From an uncultured bacterium (GTDB lineage: Bacteria; Actinomycetota; Coriobacteriia; Coriobacteriales; Coriobacteriaceae): DNA of 61,969 nt. Position 1 is the stretch's first letter. Every line of letters starts with the position of its first letter. Both the position numbers and the translations under genes were made by a program. Below are positions 50,371 through 58,851 of this stretch, piece by piece. Below the pieces are notes generated by a model. That model saw nothing but the letters and a program-made list of their open reading frames with translations. It made no database searches and was not told the DNA's origin. The stretch lies in the NCBI GenBank assembly GCA_905215755.1, contig CAJMRE010000008.1, forward strand, positions 1-61,969, read 5' to 3'.

Positions 50371-51522
50371 ATGGCCGAAAAGAAACTCAACGGTACCGTC
50401 ATCGTCACCTACCGCTGCAACGCGCGCTGCACCATGTGCAACCGCTACAAGGCGCCCAGTCGCCCGGAGGAGGAGCTCTCCATCGAGACGATCAAGAAGC
50501 TCCCCAAGATGTACTTCACCAACATCACCGGCGGCGAGCCCTTCATCCGCCAGGACCTCAAGGACATCGTGCGCGAGCTCTACAAGAAGTCCGACCGCAT
50601 CGTGATCTCCACCAACGGCTTCTTCACCGACCGCATCATCGACCTGTGCGAGGAATTCCCCAACGTCGGCATCCGCATCTCCATCGAGGGCCTGCAGCAG
50701 ACCAACGACAAGATCCGCGGCCTGGATAACGGATACAACCGCGGCTACGCCACGCTCAAGAAGCTCGTCGAGCTCAAGCACCCCGATGTGGGCTTCGGCA
50801 TGACTGTGCAGGACCTCAACGCGCCCGACCTGGTGCCCCTCTACAAGATCTCCGACGAGCTGGGCATGGAGTTCGCCACGGCGTCGCTGCACAACAGCTT
50901 CTACTTCGTCGAGGCAAAGAACATCATCCACGACCGCCCCATGGTGGCCAAGAACTTCGAGGACCTGGTCAACGAGCTGCTCAGGTCCAACAGCCCCAAG
51001 AAGTGGTTCCGCGCCTACTTCAACCACGGCCTCATCAACTACATCTACGGCCAGCCCCGACTGCTGCCCTGCGACATGGCGTTCGACACCTTCTTCATCG
51101 ACCCCTACGGCGACGTCATGCCCTGCAACGGCACCAAGGACAAGGAGGTCATGGGCAACCTCAACGAGGAGTCCTGGGACGAGCTCTGGAACTCCGACCA
51201 GGCTGAGAGGGTCCGCGCGAAGGTCCGCCACTGCGACCGCAACTGCTGGATGATCGGCTCGGTGAGCCCGGCCATGCACAAGTACATCTGGAAGCCCGGC
51301 TGGTGGGTACTCAAGCACAAGGTGAAGGCGCTGTTCACCGAGAAGCCCTACGACATGCACGAGTTGAAGGTCGTGCGCGACTACGAGGAGGGCCGCGTGA
51401 CCAAGGAGCAACTCGACGCCTGCTCCACCTGCGACCTGTGTGCCAAGATCAACGACGGACTATCCGCTGCTAGCAAGGCCGACGCGCACGTGTATGAGAC
51501 AAGCGAGGCGCTCGAAAAATGA
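50371..51522 (+). CDS. Radical SAM/SPASM-domain protein of unknown function in the exopolysaccharide operon
   Basis: A 383-residue radical SAM enzyme. The 4Fe-4S site is CNARCTMC (C16, C20, C23, CX3CX2C), followed by TGGEPF at 53-58. The C-terminal part resembles SPASM: C234 and C252 flank FIDPYGDV, then C288 and C292, and CSTCDLC (C351, C354, C357). So at least one auxiliary cluster is likely. SPASM enzymes modify peptides, sugars or cyclitols; here it is inside a polysaccharide operon and overlaps the next glycosyltransferase by ATGA, so a sugar or lipid-linked glycan substrate is inferred. I start at ATG 50371, behind AAAAGGAG. G+C-rich codons contrast with the A+T-rich genes that follow. 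Confidence 0.88.
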   Translation: MAEKKLNGTVIVTYRCNARCTMCNRYKAPSRPEEELSIETIKKLPKMYFTNITGGEPFIRQDLKDIVRELYKKSDRIVISTNGFFTDRIIDLCEEFPNVGIRISIEGLQQTNDKIRGLDNGYNRGYATLKKLVELKHPDVGFGMTVQDLNAPDLVPLYKISDELGMEFATASLHNSFYFVEAKNIIHDRPMVAKNFEDLVNELLRSNSPKKWFRAYFNHGLINYIYGQPRLLPCDMAFDTFFIDPYGDVMPCNGTKDKEVMGNLNEESWDELWNSDQAERVRAKVRHCDRNCWMIGSVSPAMHKYIWKPGWWVLKHKVKALFTEKPYDMHELKVVRDYEEGRVTKEQLDACSTCDLCAKINDGLSAASKADAHVYETSEALEK

Positions 51523-52655
51523 AGATAGTCATTAGCGGATACATCGGCAAAAAGATAACGGGTATCGGGCGAAACCTCCTTTCTCTTCTCGAGCACACGG
51601 GAAATGATAACGAGTACATCATTTACGCAAATGAGGACATGGCACAGAAACTTAAGCTTGCCAAAGACAATGTTCACATAAGAACCTATGGGGTAAGCAG
51701 CCAGAGTTCCATTGGAAATCTTCTTTGGACGACGTTTGTTTTCCCCTTCAAGGCTCGCAAGGAAAAGGCTGACGTCTCTCTCATCCCGAACTTTTCGTTG
51801 CTACTGTTTAAAACGCGACCGACTTCGGTAATCATTCATGATCTTATCGAATTCAACGTGCCTGGAAAATTTTCAGGATTACGTATGTTTTATCGAACAA
51901 AGATCGCAGACCCTCTTCTTGCAAAGCTATCTGACAGAATCATTACAATTTCTAAGTGTTCCATGGAAGATTTGAATAAGTATCTTGGGACGCCTGAGAA
52001 TAAAGTCGATATTGTTTACTGCGGAGTAGACAGACAGAAGTTCCATAAAATGGAATTAAAAACAGCTCTCAACATCTTGAAGGCTAAAGAATGGCCATCA
52101 GACTTTTTTTTGTGTGCGGGTACTGTCGATCACCCTGGCAAGAACTCCTATTCTGTAATTAAAGCCTTCGAACAAATTTGCTCAAATGGTTATAAAGGTG
52201 GACTCATTCTTGCTGGTATGCCCGGTAGTGGCTACGAGCATGTTGAAAGGGCGATAGCGGAATCACCTTATGGCAATCGTATCATTGTCACCGGTTATGT
52301 ATGTGATGAGGAACTGGTAGCGCTCTACTCCGCATGTCGCGCCCTCTGCTTTATGTCCCTTTATGAGGGCTTTGGGATGCCACCGCTTGAAGCGCTATCC
52401 TGTGGCGCACAGGTTATAGTTTCTAGCACCTCCTCGCTTCCCGAAGTTGTGGGCGATTGCGGTCAAAAGGTTGACCCGCTTGACGTTAATGCTATATCCG
52501 AAGCTATGGTTAACGTCCTTGAGGGGTGGAGGGCAAACCCCGGGCAAGTTGAGAAGCATCTAGCGAGATTTGATTATCAGGTGCTTTCTAAACAGTTTGA
52601 AGAATCCCTTGCCAGAACTGCTGGCGACTCGTCAAAAACCGTTCAGGGGAAATAA
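51519..52655 (+). CDS. Glycosyltransferase family 4/1 protein
   Basis: A 378-residue GT-B glycosyltransferase. The N-terminus is VISGYIGKKITGIGRNLLSLL. The acceptor domain includes SVIIHDLIEF and RIITISKCSMEDL. The donor site is FMSLYEGFGMPPLEALSCGAQVIVSS with the E..E signature. It is similar in plan to the next gene. It starts inside the radical SAM stop codon (ATGA), so the two are translated together. The gene is strongly A+T-rich (for example 20 G/C in 60 bases at 52141-52200), unlike the G+C-rich upstream gene, which suggests a separate origin. Confidence 0.9.
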   Translation: MKIVISGYIGKKITGIGRNLLSLLEHTGNDNEYIIYANEDMAQKLKLAKDNVHIRTYGVSSQSSIGNLLWTTFVFPFKARKEKADVSLIPNFSLLLFKTRPTSVIIHDLIEFNVPGKFSGLRMFYRTKIADPLLAKLSDRIITISKCSMEDLNKYLGTPENKVDIVYCGVDRQKFHKMELKTALNILKAKEWPSDFFLCAGTVDHPGKNSYSVIKAFEQICSNGYKGGLILAGMPGSGYEHVERAIAESPYGNRIIVTGYVCDEELVALYSACRALCFMSLYEGFGMPPLEALSCGAQVIVSSTSSLPEVVGDCGQKVDPLDVNAISEAMVNVLEGWRANPGQVEKHLARFDYQVLSKQFEESLARTAGDSSKTVQGK

Positions 52656-52659
52656 CACT

Positions 52660-53751
52660 ATGACCGACAGCCTTACAGTAGTTATCAATGGGTACGAGTT
52701 CGGAAATCGTGGCTCGGGGGTCAAGCGTAACGCAACAGAGCTGATTGCCGAGCTTGACGCAATTTTGTCTAACGTTAATACGCAGTTGCAATTTTTACTG
52801 GCGGTTCCGGAGATTACGCCGCTAACGCCGCATTACAAAAACATCTCATGCATCAACCTTAAAAAGCCGCACAATTCCAAGTTCGCCAAGATTGCATGGA
52901 GGAGCATCTTCTTTCCAAACTATGTATCTAAGACCGGCGGTATAGGGCTCGATTTAACTCTTGCATTCCCTGGGCGTGGGAAATTCTGCGTTTTCGATTA
53001 CGACTGCATCCTTGAGGATAATTCGCAGTCTTACTTTGAAAAATGGTCCGCGTTGAGGCTTCGCCACTATATGAACCGCGTAAGAAAATCGCTGGATGGG
53101 GCGACTCTTGTCTTTACGGACAGCGAATATGCCAAGTCGCAGCTTATTTCACACTATGGTTGCGATGCCGGAAAAATGCATGTGATTCCCTGCGCCTGGC
53201 AGCATATGCTCCGAGTGCAGCAGGACGATACTGTTATCAAGCGCCTTGGACTTGAAGACAAAGCCTATTTTTTCTCTCTCGGAAGTCGTTACCCCTATAA
53301 AAATTTCAGATGGGTTGAGTGTGCTGCTCAGCAAAATCCACAGTATCAGTTTGTAGTCACCGGTCTTGATGTCGGAACGAATGACGGATGCATTACAGGA
53401 AAGCTCAACAACCTGATGTACACCGGCTACCTTTCAGATGAGGAAATGAAAGGGCTGATGGCTCATTGCAAGGCTTTTCTTCATCCCTCATTTGATGAAG
53501 GGTTTGGCATTCCGCCGCTAGAGGCTATGAGTGTAGGTGCAGATTGTGTCATCTCTTCAGCTGGGGCCCTTCCGGAAGTCTACGGGAATTCGGTTCGTTA
53601 TATCGATCCTGGTGTTTATGACAATATCGATATGGATGCAATCCTTGCTATACCAACTGCTGGAACCAAACAAGATGCACTCGATCGTTATTCGTGGAAG
53701 AAAAGCGCTGAGATGGTATTACGGACTATTGAAAGTCGGTGCTTTGCATGA
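52660..53751 (+). CDS. Glycosyltransferase family 4/1 protein
   Basis: A 363-residue glycosyltransferase with GYEFGNRGSGVKRNATELI near the N-terminus, LVFTDSEYAKSQLISHYG, SRYPYKNFRWVE and the donor-site HPSFDEGFGIPPLEAMSVGADCVISS. It resembles the preceding transferase in the C-terminal half. ATG 52660 lies four bases after the upstream stop. It overlaps the next gene by ATGA. Composition is A+T-rich. Donor and linkage cannot be deduced. Confidence 0.88.
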   Translation: MTDSLTVVINGYEFGNRGSGVKRNATELIAELDAILSNVNTQLQFLLAVPEITPLTPHYKNISCINLKKPHNSKFAKIAWRSIFFPNYVSKTGGIGLDLTLAFPGRGKFCVFDYDCILEDNSQSYFEKWSALRLRHYMNRVRKSLDGATLVFTDSEYAKSQLISHYGCDAGKMHVIPCAWQHMLRVQQDDTVIKRLGLEDKAYFFSLGSRYPYKNFRWVECAAQQNPQYQFVVTGLDVGTNDGCITGKLNNLMYTGYLSDEEMKGLMAHCKAFLHPSFDEGFGIPPLEAMSVGADCVISSAGALPEVYGNSVRYIDPGVYDNIDMDAILAIPTAGTKQDALDRYSWKKSAEMVLRTIESRCFA

Positions 53752-54881
53752 TTGACGCGCTTCTGATAACGCCTTATTACGATCCCAATATCGTGGGCGG
53801 TGCAGAAATTTCAACACAGCTCATCGCTGAAGGAGTCCTCGGGAGATGTGATGTCCTGACTTTTGGAGCTACGGACGCACGTCGGAGCCTTAACGGTGTT
53901 ACCGTGTACGAGATGGCCTTTCCTAAATATGCCAACCTATGGGCGCAGCCATTGGGGCGAGGAAAATCTTCTGCATGGGATAACCTTCGTGGACAGTTGA
54001 GGGATCTTCGACCAAACGTGGCAAGCGTAAAGCGATTCCTAGACTTTTTCTGCGAGCATCGTTATAAAACGATAATTATGAACTCGAACGAGTTTGTTAT
54101 GGACCGGCCTTCTTTATGGCAAGCGGCTCATAAATCTGGTGCTCGAGTTATTCTGACGCTGCGCGATAACCTGCTTTTGGAGCGTATATTTGCCGGTGTC
54201 GATTACAGCTGGTTATATACGCATACCGTCGCTAGACAGCTTCGCTGGATCGACCAGCTTGTCGCACCCTCACAGTACATGATTGACTTGTACGCCAAGC
54301 ATGGGATGACCAAGGAATCATGCCGGGTGATTCCTAATGCCGTGAAGGCAATTAATGTGCCCGATGTTCCTTTCGGCGAAAAGCGGGACGTTCTCTATGC
54401 TGGCTCGATATCTGAGCAAAAGGGAATCAGGACACTTGCGAAGGCTGCTTCCTGTTTTTCCAACGGAGAGCGCCTTGTCTTGATTGGCCGTGGCCCCTTG
54501 GCCGAAGAGATTGCCGAAGGCGAGCGAATCGTGAAATGCGGCTGGATGCCGAAGGACGGACTTTACCGCGAGATGAGCAGGGCGAAGGTGCTAGTGCTGC
54601 CCTCCGAGTGGCCCGAGGCCTTCGGCAGAGTCCTTATCGAGGCCGTGCAGTGCGGCACCCTCGTGGTTGGCAGCACGGCCGGCGGGATTCCGGAGGTGCT
54701 GGGCGGTGACGAGCGGTACTTGTTCAAAAGTGGCGATATCGGTGCTCTTACTAACAGGGTCAACCGCATCCTCGGGCTGGCCGAGGATGAGTACCTGGAA
54801 GAGCTTGCAGCGCTAAGGTCGCGTTTCGAGAGGTATGCCATCGAAAACTACGTTGCGGCTTGGGGGGACTTGATTGGCTAG
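53748..54881 (+). CDS. Glycosyltransferase family 4 protein
   Basis: A 377-residue GT4-type protein with ITPYYDPNIVGGAEISTQ at the N-terminus. The middle has LVAPSQYMIDLYAKHGM and VLYAGSISEQKGIRTLAKA. The donor site is LPSEWPEAFGRVLIEAVQCGTLVVGS. Its first two thirds are A+T-rich, while from about 54550 codons become G+C-rich, so a recombination point inside the gene is possible. It overlaps the polymerase gene by eight bases. Confidence 0.9.
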   Translation: MIDALLITPYYDPNIVGGAEISTQLIAEGVLGRCDVLTFGATDARRSLNGVTVYEMAFPKYANLWAQPLGRGKSSAWDNLRGQLRDLRPNVASVKRFLDFFCEHRYKTIIMNSNEFVMDRPSLWQAAHKSGARVILTLRDNLLLERIFAGVDYSWLYTHTVARQLRWIDQLVAPSQYMIDLYAKHGMTKESCRVIPNAVKAINVPDVPFGEKRDVLYAGSISEQKGIRTLAKAASCFSNGERLVLIGRGPLAEEIAEGERIVKCGWMPKDGLYREMSRAKVLVLPSEWPEAFGRVLIEAVQCGTLVVGSTAGGIPEVLGGDERYLFKSGDIGALTNRVNRILGLAEDEYLEELAALRSRFERYAIENYVAAWGDLIG

Positions 54882-56217
54882 TGGTAAGAGCATAGACTGC
54901 GTTGACGGTTCACAGGATAAGCGCGCGCGAAAACCCCTGGTAAGCCTGCTAAAAGAAACCACCATAGAGGACTTCCTCTTCTATTTCGCCTTCGTCTGCT
55001 TCAGCATTGCGGAGATACTCGGCACGACGGCCTTCACTGCGGTCGTGCCGATGTTGGACGGGGTATGCAATGCGCTCCTGTACTGTTCCGTGGGCATGCT
55101 CTTCCTGCGCATGCTTATTATTCGCTCGACGATCGCTCAGTGGGTCGTCGTCCTTGCGATTGGAATACTGGCGGCTTTTCTGGGGATGCGCTATGGCTTC
55201 CAGTATCCATTCTGGATTTTCCTGTTCGTTATTTCCGGCAGAGGAGTTAACCTGAGGACCTTGGCGAAGATCACTCTCGTTTTAGCCGGCGCGTTGACGG
55301 CGCTGACTCTTCTGGCGTGCTACGCGGGTTATTTGGAGAACTACACGATGGTCGCGACCGATGCGCGCGCCGTCAGGAACTCCATGGGCTTCATGCACCC
55401 GAACCGATTGGGGGAGCGCATCGCCGAGATTTGTATTGCCTATTGGTACCTCAACGTCAGCAAGCATAAGGGCAGGGTCGTGGCCCTGTGCCTAATTTCC
55501 CTGGCGTATGTATACTTCGTTGCAAGCTCCCGAACCTCCTGCATCGTGTTCATGGCGCTCATTGTGGCGGCGTTCGCGTACCCGTTGCTCGCCAAATCCC
55601 CGCGTCTCTCCATCCCGATCTCCTGTGCCTTTGTGGCGCTCGTAGCCGGTGCGAGCTTTTTCTTCATGGCCGAGTACAATCCGCTCAACAAGCTCATGGC
55701 AGACCTCAACGAGTTGGTCACGGGACGGCTTTACCTCATGAACGCCAGCTATAGCTATGCGCCCCCTAGCTTGTTCGGGAACGACTATTCGGGTGCTCCC
55801 GTTATGGGGTATACTCTCGCAACTGGCGGCGAGTACCATTTCGTCGTGGATAACGCCTACGCTCACCTGATTATGCTTTACGGCATCGTGGCCACGGTGC
55901 TCTTCTTCTTGCTGATAGGCCTCGTCTACCTCTATTTCTATCGTGAGCGGCGTTTCCCGGTCGCTCTCCTCGGGCTTACCGTGCTACTCGCTGTCGGATT
56001 CGTGGAGAATTTCACGCTGGATATCCAATACAACTACTTCCTCTTCCTCATCTCTGACGTTATCTTCCTGCATAAAGACGCTTTCGCTTTTAGTCAGGCG
56101 AAGGGGAAAAGTCAATCTGAGGGTTCATTTCCGAAAATTAAGCCCACCTCTGTGCAAAGGCGGCGTGAAGCAACCTGCTGCGCAAAACAGCCCATGAATC
56201 GGGGGGTGATGGCATGA
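54874..56217 (+). CDS. wzy: O-antigen/polysaccharide polymerase (Wzy-like)
   Basis: A 447-residue polytopic membrane protein with about ten to twelve predicted hydrophobic helices. It has a large periplasm-side loop near residues 265-315 (MNASYSYAPPSLFGND to YHFVVDNAYAHLI), as in Wzy polymerases that join lipid-linked repeat units. Sequence signatures are weak in this family, so topology and the wzx neighbour carry the call. The start is TTG 54874 with GGGGGG upstream, overlapping the glycosyltransferase stop. The cytoplasmic C-terminus is basic. It overlaps wzx by ATGA. Confidence 0.82.
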   Translation: MASGKSIDCVDGSQDKRARKPLVSLLKETTIEDFLFYFAFVCFSIAEILGTTAFTAVVPMLDGVCNALLYCSVGMLFLRMLIIRSTIAQWVVVLAIGILAAFLGMRYGFQYPFWIFLFVISGRGVNLRTLAKITLVLAGALTALTLLACYAGYLENYTMVATDARAVRNSMGFMHPNRLGERIAEICIAYWYLNVSKHKGRVVALCLISLAYVYFVASSRTSCIVFMALIVAAFAYPLLAKSPRLSIPISCAFVALVAGASFFFMAEYNPLNKLMADLNELVTGRLYLMNASYSYAPPSLFGNDYSGAPVMGYTLATGGEYHFVVDNAYAHLIMLYGIVATVLFFLLIGLVYLYFYRERRFPVALLGLTVLLAVGFVENFTLDIQYNYFLFLISDVIFLHKDAFAFSQAKGKSQSEGSFPKIKPTSVQRRREATCCAKQPMNRGVMA

Positions 56218-57650
56218 GTCTGCAGAATCGCAAATCCATGGACATGAGGGCTGCAGCCGTTTTCCAGCTAGGCTCCAAATACATAAGCATGGGCGCGAGC
56301 CTTGTTATTACTGCAGTGCTTGCCCGTCTCATCACCCCCTCGGATTTCGGGCTTGTCGCCATCGTCACGATATTCATCGGGCTTTTCACGCTGCTTTCCG
56401 ATATGGGAATCGGAGCGGCTATTGTCCAATACCGCGATCTGACCGAAGAGGACTATGGCGGCATATTCGGTTTCTCGGTTCTGCTGGCCGTTGCGCTCAC
56501 CGCGCTGTTCTGCGCCATTTCACCGCTCATCGCTATGTTCTATTCGGACGACAGGCTGGTTGGGCTTTGCTTCGCGGCTTCGCCAACCTTGCTGTTCTCA
56601 ACTCTGAACATGGTACCCAACGGGCTCATGCTGAAGGACAAGCGGTTCGACCGTATCGCGGTGCGGCTGGTGGTCGCCACCGTCGTCTCCGGTCTTGTGG
56701 CGATAGTTTCGGCTTATTTCGGGGCAGGTGCCGTTGCCATTATCGTGCAGTCTGCGCTGTCGGCCGCCATCGTCCTCGTATGGAACCTGTGCAGCAGGCC
56801 GATTCGCAACGTGAGTCTGCACTTCCTCGCGCCGCTTAAGAAAATTTTCTCCTACACGGCCTATCAGTTCGGCTTCTCCCTCATAAACTACTTCTCCCGC
56901 AACCTAGACAACATGCTCGTTGGGCGCTTCTTGGGCAGCGCCCAACTTGGCTACTACGACAAAGCGTACAAACTGACCACGTACCCCATGAACGCCTTCT
57001 CCAGCGTGATTGGGTCAGTCATCCAGCCCTTCATGGCCGAGCATCAAGACGACAAGGAGGCCGTGTACGATTGCTGGATGAGAACAGAGAAGCTACTTTC
57101 CCTCGTGGCTGCCCCTGTGGCAGCTGTCTTCTTCTGCTGCTCGGCCGAAATAATCGATGTCTTTTACGGCCCGGGCTGGGAGCAGGCCATCCCGGTTTTC
57201 GCTGCGCTTTCCATTTCGGTTTACTTCCAGATGATGGGCAACACCGCCGGGGCTTTTTACCAAAGCCTCGGGCATACCGACTACATGTTCAAAAACGGGC
57301 TTATCAACACCTGCATAACGTTTGCTGGCCTGTTCGCCGGCCTTGCGTCGGGCTCGATACTCGGGGTCGCCTGCGGCATAGGGATCGCCTATTGCTTGCA
57401 TATGGCCACGATATGCTACTTTCTCCTCCATCTTTGCTTTGATAAGTCCCCAATGTGCCTGAGGGCCTTTCTTCCCGAAGTCATCGCCTGCTTGGTTGCC
57501 GCCACCGTTTGCTGCGTCGCGTCCTACTTCGTAGAGCTTCCCTTGCTGGCCTCGCTGGCTGCCAAGCTCGCGGTCGTCCTCGGCATCATGGCGCTCGCCT
57601 ATTGGCGGACTGGGCAACTGTCGCATCTCAGGCCGCTCCTAAGAAAATGA
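56214..57650 (+). CDS. wzx: Polysaccharide flippase (Wzx/PST family)
   Basis: A 478-residue MOP-superfamily transporter with about twelve to fourteen hydrophobic segments. It begins RAAAVFQLGSKYISMGASLVI and contains LLVGRFLGSAQLGYYDKAYKLTTYPM-like residues (positions about 225-255), typical of polysaccharide transporters that flip undecaprenyl-linked repeats. It directly follows the polymerase, the usual Wzx/Wzy pairing. No Wzz-like chain-length regulator or tyrosine kinase is found in the window. Confidence 0.92.
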   Translation: MSLQNRKSMDMRAAAVFQLGSKYISMGASLVITAVLARLITPSDFGLVAIVTIFIGLFTLLSDMGIGAAIVQYRDLTEEDYGGIFGFSVLLAVALTALFCAISPLIAMFYSDDRLVGLCFAASPTLLFSTLNMVPNGLMLKDKRFDRIAVRLVVATVVSGLVAIVSAYFGAGAVAIIVQSALSAAIVLVWNLCSRPIRNVSLHFLAPLKKIFSYTAYQFGFSLINYFSRNLDNMLVGRFLGSAQLGYYDKAYKLTTYPMNAFSSVIGSVIQPFMAEHQDDKEAVYDCWMRTEKLLSLVAAPVAAVFFCCSAEIIDVFYGPGWEQAIPVFAALSISVYFQMMGNTAGAFYQSLGHTDYMFKNGLINTCITFAGLFAGLASGSILGVACGIGIAYCLHMATICYFLLHLCFDKSPMCLRAFLPEVIACLVAATVCCVASYFVELPLLASLAAKLAVVLGIMALAYWRTGQLSHLRPLLRK

Positions 57651-57678
57651 ACCACCGGTTTACAGGAGGTCAATAGCT

Positions 57679-58773
57679 ATGAGGGTTGTCTACAGCCCCA
57701 AGGACCCTACGGACAACGCTTTCACCAGCATCGTGCAATACGGCATGGAGCGTAACGGGTGTGAGATACTGGGCATGGACGAGTTTTTCACTCGCGACGA
57801 CGACGAGCCGATGCCCGTTTTTCTCAACTGGGCGGATGAGATCCATTCGCGAAACGCCCTTTTCGGCTTTCGTCAGCTCCTCAAACAGCGGCTGCTCATC
57901 AGGCGCATCGTCGCTAAGGGCGGCAGGATCATCTACGTCGTCCACAACCGCGTCCCCCATGACACTCTCAGTAAGTCGAACCTGCTCTACTCCCTTGAGT
58001 TGCGAAGGTCGCTTTGCAAGGCGGCACGGCGTGTCGTGGTGCTTTGCGATGAGACCAAATCCGTGCTCGAGGACCAACTAAGGGCCGACGGCTACGCATC
58101 GATTGCGCCTAAGATAAGGAAGATCCCAATTCCTACGTACACGGGCTTCTACCCCGACTCGGCAAAAGACTGGAGGGCTGAATTCGGCATAGCTCCAGAC
58201 AGCTTCCTGTTCGTCTTTTCTGGCTTCGTGAGGCCTTATAAGGGCATCGAGCTGATTCTTGATGTCGCCAGATACTTCAAGGATAAGGGTTACCATGCAG
58301 ACTTCCTCATAACCGGGCGCTGCAACTCGGCGGAATACCGCGAGACAATCCGCTCATTGGCTGCTGGCCTGGACAACGTGCACCTCTCGCTGGAGTTCGT
58401 TAAGAACGAGGAGCTCGGCAGCCTTCTCGGGTCTGCCGACGCCGTTCTGCTTCCCCTGGACACGAAGAGCAGCTTGAACTCGTCTTCTTGCTATCTGGCC
58501 TTTTCCTTTGGGAAGACCGTGGTCTGTCCGCTGAACGGGACGTTGAAGGAGTTCGACCCGGAACTCGTCTACTCGTACGAAGACGCAAGCCCCGCACCGT
58601 GCGGGGGGCTGATCGCCGCCGCCGAACGCGCTTACTTGGATTGGGCGGGCGACCCTCGCGCCTTCGCGAAAAAGGGGAGGGCCTTGAAATCCATCGTCGA
58701 CACCGAGAACTCGGCTCAAGCAATTGGCGGCATGTACAGGGCCGCCGCCGAAGCGAGCCTTGATGAACCCTGA
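57679..58773 (+). CDS. Glycosyltransferase (GT-B fold)
   Basis: A 364-residue protein with a GT4-like C-terminal half (FVFSGFVRPYKGIELILDVARYF, LLGSADAVLLPLDTKSSLNSSS). The N-terminal half (MRVVYSPKDPTDNAFTSIVQ) is less familiar. It resembles GumH/AceA-like or beta-mannosyl/glucuronosyl-type transferases in plan, but the donor is not assignable. GGAGG precedes the ATG. Its acceptor side has VHNRVPHDT instead of the usual acidic loop. A hairpin and T-rich stretch separate it from ugd. Confidence 0.85.
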   Translation: MRVVYSPKDPTDNAFTSIVQYGMERNGCEILGMDEFFTRDDDEPMPVFLNWADEIHSRNALFGFRQLLKQRLLIRRIVAKGGRIIYVVHNRVPHDTLSKSNLLYSLELRRSLCKAARRVVVLCDETKSVLEDQLRADGYASIAPKIRKIPIPTYTGFYPDSAKDWRAEFGIAPDSFLFVFSGFVRPYKGIELILDVARYFKDKGYHADFLITGRCNSAEYRETIRSLAAGLDNVHLSLEFVKNEELGSLLGSADAVLLPLDTKSSLNSSSCYLAFSFGKTVVCPLNGTLKEFDPELVYSYEDASPAPCGGLIAAAERAYLDWAGDPRAFAKKGRALKSIVDTENSAQAIGGMYRAAAEASLDEP

Positions 58774-58779
58774 GCCTTG

Positions 58780-58830
58780 CGAGCTCCGGCGCGATGACGC
58801 GTGCAGGAGCTCGTCTGACGTTTCTTGTTT
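58780..58830 (+). terminator. Terminator-like hairpin inside the exopolysaccharide operon
   Basis: CGAGCTCC (58780-58787) and GGAGCTCG (58806-58813) pair over 8 bp, with more pairing in the loop. TTTCTTGTTTCG follows. It lies between two co-oriented operon genes, so it would reduce ugd transcription unless polymerase is antiterminated. Confidence 0.5.
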
Positions 58831-58851
58831 CGTTATTTGAGGAGTGAAGAT

